NCBI GenBank assembly: GCA_009777365.1
Contig: WRLZ01000039.1
Coordinates: 1 to 6,521 of the forward strand
DNA length: 6,521 nt
Direction of reading: 5' to 3'
From: Candidatus Saccharimonadota bacterium
Lineage (GTDB): Bacteria; Patescibacteriota; Saccharimonadia; Saccharimonadales; Saccharimonadaceae
The notes under the pieces were generated by a model. That model searched no databases, was not told the DNA's origin, and saw nothing but the letters and a program-made list of their open reading frames with translations. Of the stretch, positions 1 through 3,815 are shown piece after piece; position 1 is the stretch's first letter, and each line of letters opens with the position of its first letter. The position numbers and the translations under genes are program-made.

Positions 1-239
1 CCCGCCAAGCCGAGGCCGAACGAACCCGTCGCGCCGCTGTCATTACTGCCGAGGGAGAAAAGGCTTCGGCAAGAGCTATCACCGAAGCCGCCGAAATGCT
101 TTCTCGCGCCGCAGGAGGCATGAACATTCGCACCCTGCAAACCCTCGAAAAAATCGCCCGCGAACCATCCCAGAAAACCGTCATCGTTGTCCCGGCTGAC
201 ATAGCCGGCTCCATCGGCAAAATCGTCGGCAAACAATAA
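1..239 (+). CDS. SPFH/band 7 (stomatin/slipin-like) protein, C-terminal part
   Basis: The gene enters from the left edge and is open in the frame starting at base 3, giving 78 residues before TAA at 237-239. The peptide begins RQAEAERTRRAVITAEGEKA and continues into AITEAAEMLSRAAGG, RTLQTLEKIA and VIVVPADI. This order is the end of stomatin/slipin proteins: an Ala/Glu-rich coiled coil with the AEAER.RRA..I.AEGE signature, then the LR.LQTL..IA oligomerisation segment and a short hydrophobic V.P.DI strand. Family members are anchored in the inner membrane by an N-terminal segment (outside this window). They assemble into ring-like scaffolds in membrane microdomains and are often encoded beside an NfeD protease partner; none is visible downstream, where a repeat element follows. 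The exact substrate or partner cannot be told from this fragment. The stop position is secure; the subfamily call (slipin rather than HflK/prohibitin) rests on the C-terminal motif. Confidence 0.85.
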   Translation, partial: RQAEAERTRRAAVITAEGEKASARAITEAAEMLSRAAGGMNIRTLQTLEKIAREPSQKTVIVVPADIAGSIGKIVGKQ

Positions 240-314
240 TTCAACAACCCTAACCCAAGCATCCTTGCCGGGCTTATCCCGACATTATCACTCCCTCTCC
301 TACCTGCCCTCTTC

Positions 315-501
315 CGAATCCTCTGGGTGGTCGGGGGCTACCGACATCAGGTCTGTCAACGCCACCAACCCAATATTCGCGCGAGGAGGCCGTGCAGACA
401 ACTTAACCCAAGCTGGCATAACTATGATAGGATATAACTCTGGCGGCATAGGTAATGCCGGCCCTACTTACGGTTTTCGTGGGGTGATACATGTTATATA
501 A
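315..501 (+). pseudogene. Element A left arm: C-lectin/FGE-like peptide relic
   Basis: Read from 317, the plus strand is open to TAA at 499-501. It encodes ESSGWSG near its start, then a centre with FARGGRAD, and the end YGFRGVIHVI. The conserved points (W-S-G, a hydrophobic pair before RGG, scattered glycines, terminal GFR) match the C-terminal module of C-type-lectin or FGE-sulfatase-fold surface proteins. There is no ribosome binding site or convincing start upstream; an ATG at 265 merely continues the frame. I treat it as a fossil or cassette of a protein 3' end and not as an expressed gene. Confidence 0.5.
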
Positions 502-520
502 CATTACTCCCACAAAAACC
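472..520. repeat. Central palindrome of element A
   Basis: Outer arms GGTTTTCGTGGGG (472-484) and TCCCACAAAAACC (508-520) pair with one mismatch and one G-T. The inner core ATGTTATATAACAT (491-504) is a perfect palindrome. The core contains TAA on both strands and so ends both convergent frames. A matching structure sits at 2927-2972. It could form a cruciform, or act as a two-way transcription end; there is no classic U-tract, so a terminator function is only a possibility. Confidence 0.75.
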
Positions 521-656
521 GACGACACCAACAGAATCGAAATATAAAGAAGAAATACCAGACCCGCCGCCGCTACCCGACTGCCCGCCTCTAACATACC
601 ATGGAGAAGAAGCAACAACAGACCCGACTAGATCCCCCGACCACCCAGAGGATTCG
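494..656 (-). pseudogene. Element A right arm: second peptide relic, opposite strand
   Basis: Read on the minus strand from 654, the frame encodes ESSGWSG, then SPWYVRGGQSG and the end VVGFCGSNVI before TAA at 496-494. It lines up with the left arm and with the left arm of element B in the order W-S-G, (P)W/F.x.RGG, G-rich middle, GF.G..VI-stop. An upstream ATG at 682 continues the frame but has no visible ribosome binding site. The two arms are tail to tail and their stop codons lie within the same eight bases (494-501). Confidence 0.5.
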
Positions 657-764
657 AAGATGGCTGATCTTAGAACGAGCATACCAATAAGTACCCCTTC
701 AAGAGACTAGCGGCCTGGAGCGCCCGCCTCAACAAAGACCTTCCGTGCAAAGGCTTCATACTTA

Positions 765-773
765 TGCTATACT
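765..773 (+). promoter_or_regulatory. Extended -10 promoter of the cation transporter gene
   Basis: TGcTATACT (765-773) is an extended -10 hexamer. No good -35 is seen at 16-18 bases upstream. The ATG at 780 lies 6 bases after the hexamer, and no Shine-Dalgarno sequence precedes it, so transcription would begin at or next to the start codon (leaderless mRNA). The same geometry occurs at 3744-3761 and, on the minus strand, at 6414-6431. Confidence 0.55.
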
Positions 774-779
774 TAACCC

Positions 780-1634
780 ATGAACATAAACAGGCGCAAA
801 AACGCGCTCACCAGCAGCATCCTCGGAGTAGCAACCAACCTAATCCTATTCGTCGGCAAAATCCTAATAGGTCTCGCCAGCGGAAGTATCGCCGTACTAG
901 TTGACGCCTTCAACAGCCTTTCCGACGCCGCCAGCGCCTTTATCGCCATGGTCGGCTTCTCCGTCTCTGGCCGCAGAAAAACCAAGAAGTACCCTTTTGG
1001 CTATGGACGCATAGAATACATATCTGGCATGATCATCAGTATGATCATCATGTTCACAGCCATCGTCATCGGCCAGGCTTCATTCGAGCGCATCATCAAC
1101 CCCATCTCGGTCGAATTTTCGTGGATTTTCATTATCGTCCTCATTGTCAGCATTTTAATTAAGCTAGGACTCTTCATATATTTCAAGAAAATCAACAAAA
1201 GCGTCCAGTCCGGCGTCCTCACTGCCCTCGCTCGCGACAGTTTCTTTGACGCCCTTGCCACTGTCATAGCCCTCCTCCCCCTCATATTCTCTCATATCGA
1301 TTTCCCTATTGACGGCGTCGCTGGCCTGGCGCTTTCCGTATTCATTCTCATTTCTGGACTCATTAGCTTCATCCATAATGCCGAACCTGTCCTCGGTCTC
1401 GCTTTCAAGCAGTCTCAAGAGTCTCGTATCCGCCACGAAATCCTAAAGTACGATTCCTTCGCCCGCGTGCGTAGCATGCAACTCCACAATTACGGCGTAG
1501 ACAATACAGTCGGCACCATTGAGGTCGAGCTTTCTCCCAAGCATCGCCGCAAAGCCGAAGCCGATCTCATCGCTGCTCGCAGCTCCCTCCGCCGCCTCTA
1601 TAACCTCAACGCCACCATCTTCTGGCGCAATTAA
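780..1634 (+). CDS. Cation diffusion facilitator, manganese-type
   Basis: A 284-residue inner-membrane metal/proton antiporter of the CDF family, about the usual length. Hydrophobic segments lie near residues 12-33, 36-60, 80-100, 114-136, 155-172 and 178-197, followed by a cytosolic C-terminal domain (about 205-284). The transport-site positions are N45 and D49 in TM2 (DAFNSLSDA, 42-50) and D153 and D157 in TM5 (ARDSFFDA). An N/D-D plus D-D site, with no histidine in TM5, is the pattern described for Mn2+ exporters such as MntE, whereas Zn2+ transporters have HxxxD in TM5; Mn2+ export is therefore inferred, not proven. The TM2-TM3 loop reads KKYPFGYGRIEY (69-80), with tyrosine where many relatives have histidine (HPFGHGR). 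There is no ribosome binding site and the gene appears leaderless. It sits alone between element A and the mutM leader; the mutM promoter starts right after its stop codon. Confidence 0.9.
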   Translation: MNINRRKNALTSSILGVATNLILFVGKILIGLASGSIAVLVDAFNSLSDAASAFIAMVGFSVSGRRKTKKYPFGYGRIEYISGMIISMIIMFTAIVIGQASFERIINPISVEFSWIFIIVLIVSILIKLGLFIYFKKINKSVQSGVLTALARDSFFDALATVIALLPLIFSHIDFPIDGVAGLALSVFILISGLISFIHNAEPVLGLAFKQSQESRIRHEILKYDSFARVRSMQLHNYGVDNTVGTIEVELSPKHRRKAEADLIAARSSLRRLYNLNATIFWRN

Positions 1635-1635
1635 C

Positions 1636-1667
1636 TTGACATTTATTAAAAAACATGAGATGATAAT
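1636..1667 (+). promoter_or_regulatory. mutM: Putative mutM promoter
   Basis: A perfect -35 TTGACA lies at 1636-1641, two bases after the transporter stop codon. The -10 is either GATGAT (1659-1664, 17-base spacing) or GATAAT (1662-1667, 20-base spacing). Transcription from here would give mutM a leader of about 150 bases containing several hairpins. The -35 is convincing; the -10 choice is uncertain. Confidence 0.5.
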
Positions 1668-1677
1668 ACCATAGCCC

Positions 1678-1694
1678 CACTGGCGCAACCAGTG
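1678..1694 (+). other. Small hairpin at the start of the mutM leader
   Basis: CACTGG (1678-1683) pairs with CCAGTG (1689-1694) around the loop CGCAA. It would lie within the first 20 or so bases of the predicted mutM transcript, just before the repeat array. No U-run follows, so it is not a classic terminator of the upstream gene. Confidence 0.5.
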
Positions 1695-1702
1695 CCGTAG
1701 GC

Positions 1703-1790
1703 TTAAGCGGAGTGCGGATTGATTCCGCACGTAGCGAGTTTGATCTCGGATCTAACGTAGCGAAGCGTGGCTCCGCCGTGCTAGCGAATG
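1703..1790 (+). repeat. Mini-hairpin array with GTAGCGA spacers in the mutM leader
   Basis: Three hairpins follow one another, each with a 7-bp stem: 1712-1718/1724-1730 (GTGCGGA with TCCGCAC, perfect), 1739-1745/1749-1755 (one mismatch) and 1765-1771/1775-1781 (two G-T pairs). The spacers after them are GTAGCGAG (1731-1738), CGTAGCGAA (1756-1764) and TAGCGAATG (1782-1790). The array opens with TTAAGCGGAG (1703-1712). AAGCGGAG and TAGCGAATG both recur in the segment inserted in mutM at 2063-2123. It lies between the promoter and the ribosome binding site, so it would be transcribed as a structured leader. A regulatory role is possible but unproven; it may simply be a dispersed repeat. Confidence 0.7.
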
Positions 1791-1820
1791 CAACATGATC
1801 TAAATGAAAGGGGGAGTAAC

Positions 1821-2747
1821 ATGCCTGAATTACCGGAAGTAGAAACAATCCGACGCGGATTAGACAGAATTATCGTTAAGCAAAAGATCAAAAACTTTAA
1901 GGTCTTTAATGACAAAAGCTTCATTGACGAGGTAGACCAAAAGATCATTGGCCTAAAAGTTTTGGCCGTTCGCCGCCGCGCCAAGCTCCTTATCATTGAC
2001 CTTGAACAAGGCCTATCTCTCGCTATCCATCTCAAAATGACCGGCCAAATAATTTTCCGCCCACTAAAGCGGAGCGCCACAGGCTCTTTAGTAGCGAATG
2101 AAAACCACGCTTTTCATGAGCGGTTGCAGCCTACAAACTATGGCTTTGCCGGCGGACACCCCACCAAGAGCATGGAACGCGAACTACCCGACAAAAGCAC
2201 CCGTGTCGAAATAGATTTGGAAAACGGAAAACTTTTCTATGGCGACGAACGCAAATTCGGCTGGGTTCGCCTCATGAAAACCGATGAAGTCGGCGATCTC
2301 CCCTTCCTGCAAAAAGCCGGCCCCGATTTCAACGACCCCAATTTGAAATTCAAAACTTTCAAGGAGCGCATCAAACGCCACCCAAAAATGAAAATCAAAG
2401 CCGCCCTGCTCGACCAAACTATCGCCGCCGGCCTCGGCAATATCTATGCCGACGAAACCCTCGCCCTCTCGCGTATTCATCCCCTGCGCCTTGTCAGCGA
2501 CCTCTCCGACAAAGAACTCAAAACCATCTTCGACTCCGCTCGTGAAATCCTAGCCAAAGCCATCAGCCTGCACGGCTCATCATGGCGCAACTATCGCGAC
2601 GCCAATGGCGACCGCGGTAGCTATCTCGACAACGCTCTCGTCTACGGTCGCGCTGGCGAACCTTGCCCCTTCTGCGGCGGCACACTCGAGAAAATCAAAG
2701 TCGCCGGCCGCGGCACAGTCCTCTGCCCCAAGTGCCAAAGACTCTAG
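1821..2747 (+). CDS. mutM: Formamidopyrimidine/8-oxoguanine DNA glycosylase
   Basis: A base-excision-repair enzyme that removes 8-oxoguanine and formamidopyrimidines and nicks the DNA by beta/delta elimination. The start at 1821 is fixed by MPELPEVETIRRGL: after Met removal the N-terminal proline is the catalytic nucleophile and the following Glu (E3) is essential. A strong AAAGGGGGAG lies at 1807-1816. An in-frame ATG at 1788 would bury that proline and is rejected. Other landmarks are K55 (RRRAK, equivalent to the conserved catalytic-domain lysine), HLKMTG (70-75), RKFGW (144-148), the helix-two-turn-helix segment LLDQTIAAGLGNIYADE (196-212) and a C-terminal zinc finger with C282, C285, C302 and C305 plus R297 in AGRGT. 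At 308 residues it exceeds the usual 270-280. The surplus lies around residues 81-107, between IIFRP and AGGHPTK, and is largely encoded by a palindromic repeat. All key residues are present, so it is probably active. Codons in the first 60 residues end in A/T more often than later ones. Confidence 0.97.
   Translation: MPELPEVETIRRGLDRIIVKQKIKNFKVFNDKSFIDEVDQKIIGLKVLAVRRRAKLLIIDLEQGLSLAIHLKMTGQIIFRPLKRSATGSLVANENHAFHERLQPTNYGFAGGHPTKSMERELPDKSTRVEIDLENGKLFYGDERKFGWVRLMKTDEVGDLPFLQKAGPDFNDPNLKFKTFKERIKRHPKMKIKAALLDQTIAAGLGNIYADETLALSRIHPLRLVSDLSDKELKTIFDSAREILAKAISLHGSSWRNYRDANGDRGSYLDNALVYGRAGEPCPFCGGTLEKIKVAGRGTVLCPKCQRL
2063..2123 (+). repeat. Palindromic repeat inserted in frame within mutM
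   Basis: Two adjacent hairpins, each with a perfect 7-bp stem, lie inside the coding sequence: ACTAAAG/CTTTAGT (2063-2069/2086-2092) and ATGAAAA/TTTTCAT (2098-2104/2111-2117), followed by GAGCGG. The joint carries GTAGCGAATG (2091-2100), and the first loop opens with CGGAG, completing AAGCGGAG. Both words also bracket the leader array at 1703-1790. Bases 2075-2098 match 6492-6515 at 21 of 24 positions. The repeat spans about residues 81-101 of MutM, exactly where the protein is longer than its family. It keeps the frame open, similar in principle to the in-frame palindromic elements described in Rickettsia. Confidence 0.65.
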
Positions 2748-2780
2748 CCATCCTCATTCTCATACATAGCCATTCTACCA

Positions 2781-2953
2781 AATCCTCTGAGTGGTCGGGG
2801 GCATTCATACGTTCTGTTTCTGGTTCAGTTCCATGGCTTGCTCGTGGCGGGCAATCGGGTGATGAGACTCTTGCCGGTATTGCCGCTACAGGCACGGGAC
2901 ATGCTGGCGGAGTCCTTGCCTCCGGCGGTTTTCGTGGGGGGCATGTTATATAA
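2781..2953 (+). pseudogene. Element B left arm: C-lectin/FGE-like peptide relic
   Basis: The frame runs from the element boundary to TAA at 2951-2953. It encodes KSSEWSG, RSVSGSVPWLARGGQSGD, a Gly/Ala-rich middle, and the end GGFRGGHVI. This is the best preserved of the arms and the most like a real C-terminal module: VPW.aRGG.SG followed by AG and a final GFR is typical of C-type-lectin/FGE-sulfatase-fold ends, including variable regions of diversity-generating retroelement targets. The frame continues upstream through the end of mutM in a different reading frame, which I regard as chance. No start signal was found. Confidence 0.5.
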
Positions 2954-2972
2954 CGTTAATCCCCACAAAACC
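2927..2972. repeat. Central palindrome of element B
   Basis: GGTTTTCGTGGGG (2927-2939) pairs with CCCCACAAAACC (2961-2972) leaving one bulged C. The core around GTTATATAAC (2945-2954) is a perfect palindrome, flanked by unpaired GGC and TAAT. It closely matches the structure at 472-520, including stops on both strands in the core. The right half would end a minus-strand frame as GFVGINVI-stop. Confidence 0.75.
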
Positions 2973-2993
2973 CTATATCTCATCAATCCAACC

Positions 2994-3028
2994 GTTTCCG
3001 AGTCTGGATTCATTCCAGACTCGGAAAC
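2994..3028. repeat. 15-bp perfect hairpin in the right arm of element B
   Basis: GTTTCCGAGTCTGGA (2994-3008) pairs without mismatch with TCCAGACTCGGAAAC (3014-3028) around the 5-base loop TTCAT. It has no counterpart in the other three arms, so it looks like a later insertion. It lies downstream of the convergent genes and could block read-through, but neither strand shows a U-tract typical of an intrinsic terminator. Confidence 0.7.
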
Positions 3029-3050
3029 AATAGCTAATGTTTCTTTGCTG

Positions 3051-3072
3051 TACTTTCTTTCAAAAGAAAGTA
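3051..3072. repeat. 10-bp hairpin TACTTTCTTT/AAAGAAAGTA
   Basis: TACTTTCTTT (3051-3060) is the reverse complement of AAAGAAAGTA (3063-3072), separated by two bases (CA). It is nearly a perfect palindrome and lies next to the right terminus of element B. On the clbS-like strand it is followed by CAGCAAAG, not a U-tract. It is absent from the other arms. Confidence 0.6.
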
Positions 3073-3128
3073 CATGCCAGGGCCACTCAGAGGATTCGTA
3101 AGGATGGATTGAAAGAGAATAAGTTTGC

Positions 3129-3632
3129 CTAGCCCTTCTTCCACTTCCTTATTTTTGAACGAAAACTCTTGAACGGCGCAACCGAGTTTATATGCAACCA
3201 TCGCCAAACCGGCCACCCTGCCTTGATGTACGCCCAATCCCTTTGGTCTAATTCAAACAATGTTTTCTCATCTAATGTCGCGATCCAAGAAACAAATTCC
3301 TCCTTCGCCTCGGCAAATTTCATAAGCAAAGTTCCCAAATTATCTTCAGCGTATTTATCATAAAACTGCTGGTATAGTTTGCCCATCTCATTCCATTTCA
3401 GCCCCGGTGCCGGCGTTTCAACTTTCTTGCCGGCCAACTCGTCCTTTTCCCATTGCATAATATGATTGAGCCAACCTATTTGGTAGGCTATCATTTCTGA
3501 CGGAGTTCTGTCCACACCCTCAACCCTTTTGTGAATGTCTTCAGGTCTAATATTATCAAATTCCATAACGAACGCACCGTAGGATTTGTTAATTTCATCA
3601 ATCAGTTCTTGCTTGTTTTTATACTGAGCCAC
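3129..3632 (-). CDS. ClbS/DfsB family (DUF1706) four-helix bundle protein
   Basis: A 167-residue cytosolic protein resembling the ClbS/DfsB family. It shows the family's regular pattern: YKNKQELIDEINKSY at the start, a helix with EMIAYQIGWLNHIMQWE (46-62), the GLKWNEMGKLYQQFYDKY block (77-94), a third helix ending in W.ATLDEKTLFE, and the basic tail APFKSFRSKIRKWKKG (152-167). ClbS of colibactin producers hydrolyses the cyclopropane warhead of colibactin and protects the host's own DNA. Most members of this wide family have no known substrate, so a protective role here is inference only. The start is GTG at 3632-3630, chosen because a perfect AGGAGG (3640-3645) sits 7 bases upstream; no ATG is suitably placed. 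It is divergent from the ABC-F gene (183 bases between starts) and convergent with mutM across element B. Confidence 0.85.
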   Translation of the reverse strand: MAQYKNKQELIDEINKSYGAFVMEFDNIRPEDIHKRVEGVDRTPSEMIAYQIGWLNHIMQWEKDELAGKKVETPAPGLKWNEMGKLYQQFYDKYAEDNLGTLLMKFAEAKEEFVSWIATLDEKTLFELDQRDWAYIKAGWPVWRWLHINSVAPFKSFRSKIRKWKKG

Positions 3633-3639
3633 AACCTAT

Positions 3640-3645
3640 CCTCCT
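3640..3645 (-). promoter_or_regulatory. Shine-Dalgarno of the clbS-like gene, fixing a GTG start
   Basis: The minus strand reads AGGAGG here, 7 bases before the GTG start at 3632. It is the strongest ribosome binding site in the window and decides the non-ATG start. Confidence 0.85.
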
Positions 3646-3726
3646 CTATTATTCTGGCGGAAGTGTCTGGACGAAGTTCGAGTCATTATGCTGGAATCCG
3701 ATCTAGCGCCATTACCCTCCAACTAG

Positions 3727-3755
3727 ATTATACTATATCTTTATGCTATAATAAT
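3727..3755 (-). promoter_or_regulatory. Possible promoter of the clbS-like gene
   Basis: The minus strand has a perfect -10 TATAAT (complement of 3727-3732) and a weak -35 TTATTA (complement of 3749-3754) at 16-base spacing. Transcription would give a leader of roughly 90 bases. It overlaps the putative promoter for the ABC-F gene on the other strand, so the two would compete. The region is AT-rich and the match could be partly chance. Confidence 0.35.
3744..3752 (+). promoter_or_regulatory. Extended -10 promoter upstream of the ABC-F gene
   Basis: TGcTATAAT (3744-3752) is a perfect extended -10. As at the transporter gene, an ATG follows exactly 6 bases later (3759), here opening a 3-codon frame. 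The transcript leader to the ABC-F start would be about 57 bases. Confidence 0.6.
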
Positions 3756-3758
3756 GCC

Positions 3759-3770
3759 ATGAATAGCTAA
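3759..3770 (+). other. Possible 3-codon leader frame (MNS-stop)
   Basis: ATG AAT AGC TAA begins where transcription from the extended -10 would start and ends 45 bases before the ABC-F start codon. Antibiotic-resistance ABC-F genes are often controlled by ribosome-sensing leaders with short peptides. A three-codon frame can easily arise by chance, so this is only a candidate; no convincing alternative hairpins were found between it and the ribosome binding site. Confidence 0.2.
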
Positions 3771-3815
3771 AATATCACTTATTCGGAAAACTCAACTTTA
3801 ACGAAAGGATATTTT

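Larger units (their letters stand above)
315..656. repeat. Element A: mirrored repeat with 23-bp perfect terminal inverted repeats
   Basis: Bases 315-337 (starting CGAATCCTCTGGGTGG) are an exact reverse complement of 634-656. Inside, two arms of about 181 and 157 bases point toward a central palindrome at 472-520. Both arms are open and translate, each toward the centre, into related peptides starting ESSGWSG and ending GF.G..VI-stop. No transposase, reverse transcriptase or obvious target-site duplication is present. The same architecture recurs at 2781-3096. It fills most of the 540-base gap between the SPFH gene and the cation transporter gene; bases 240-314 and 657-764 show nothing else I can name. 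It may be a non-autonomous MITE-like unit or a pair of convergent 3' gene ends that has been copied around the genome; the sequence does not decide between these. Confidence 0.85.
2781..3096. repeat. Element B: second mirrored repeat
   Basis: AATCCTCTGAGTGG (2781-2794) is the exact reverse complement of 3083-3096. The termini match those of element A (AATCCTCTGGGTGG) except for one base. The left arm (169 bases) is open, while the right arm (147 bases) is remodelled and contains two strong hairpins. A central palindrome lies at 2927-2972. The element sits between the convergent mutM and clbS-like genes and fills most of the 381-base gap. No transposase and no clear target duplication are visible. 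The occurrence of two such units in 6.5 kb suggests a dispersed family in this genome. Confidence 0.85.

Noticed and set aside
265..501. Plus-strand open frame of 78 codons as an independent gene
   Set aside because: No ribosome binding site or promoter; its coding-like part starts at the repeat boundary and is mirrored on the other strand, so it is reported as an arm of element A.
1788..1820. Earlier in-frame start for mutM
   Set aside because: It would place extra residues before the catalytic N-terminal proline, while a strong ribosome binding site fits the ATG at 1821.
1703..2123. CRISPR array
   Set aside because: Spacer words and hairpins are short and irregular in spacing, with no direct repeats of 24-37 bases and no cas gene.
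2663..2953. Plus-strand open frame of 96 codons overlapping the mutM end
   Set aside because: Its first part is an out-of-frame reading of the mutM zinc finger; only the part from 2781 is meaningful, as the arm of element B.
315..3096. Elements A and B as the two ends of one composite transposon carrying the transporter and mutM
   Set aside because: Each element has its own complete pair of inverted ends and there is no transposase between them; the genes inside are ordinary housekeeping genes.
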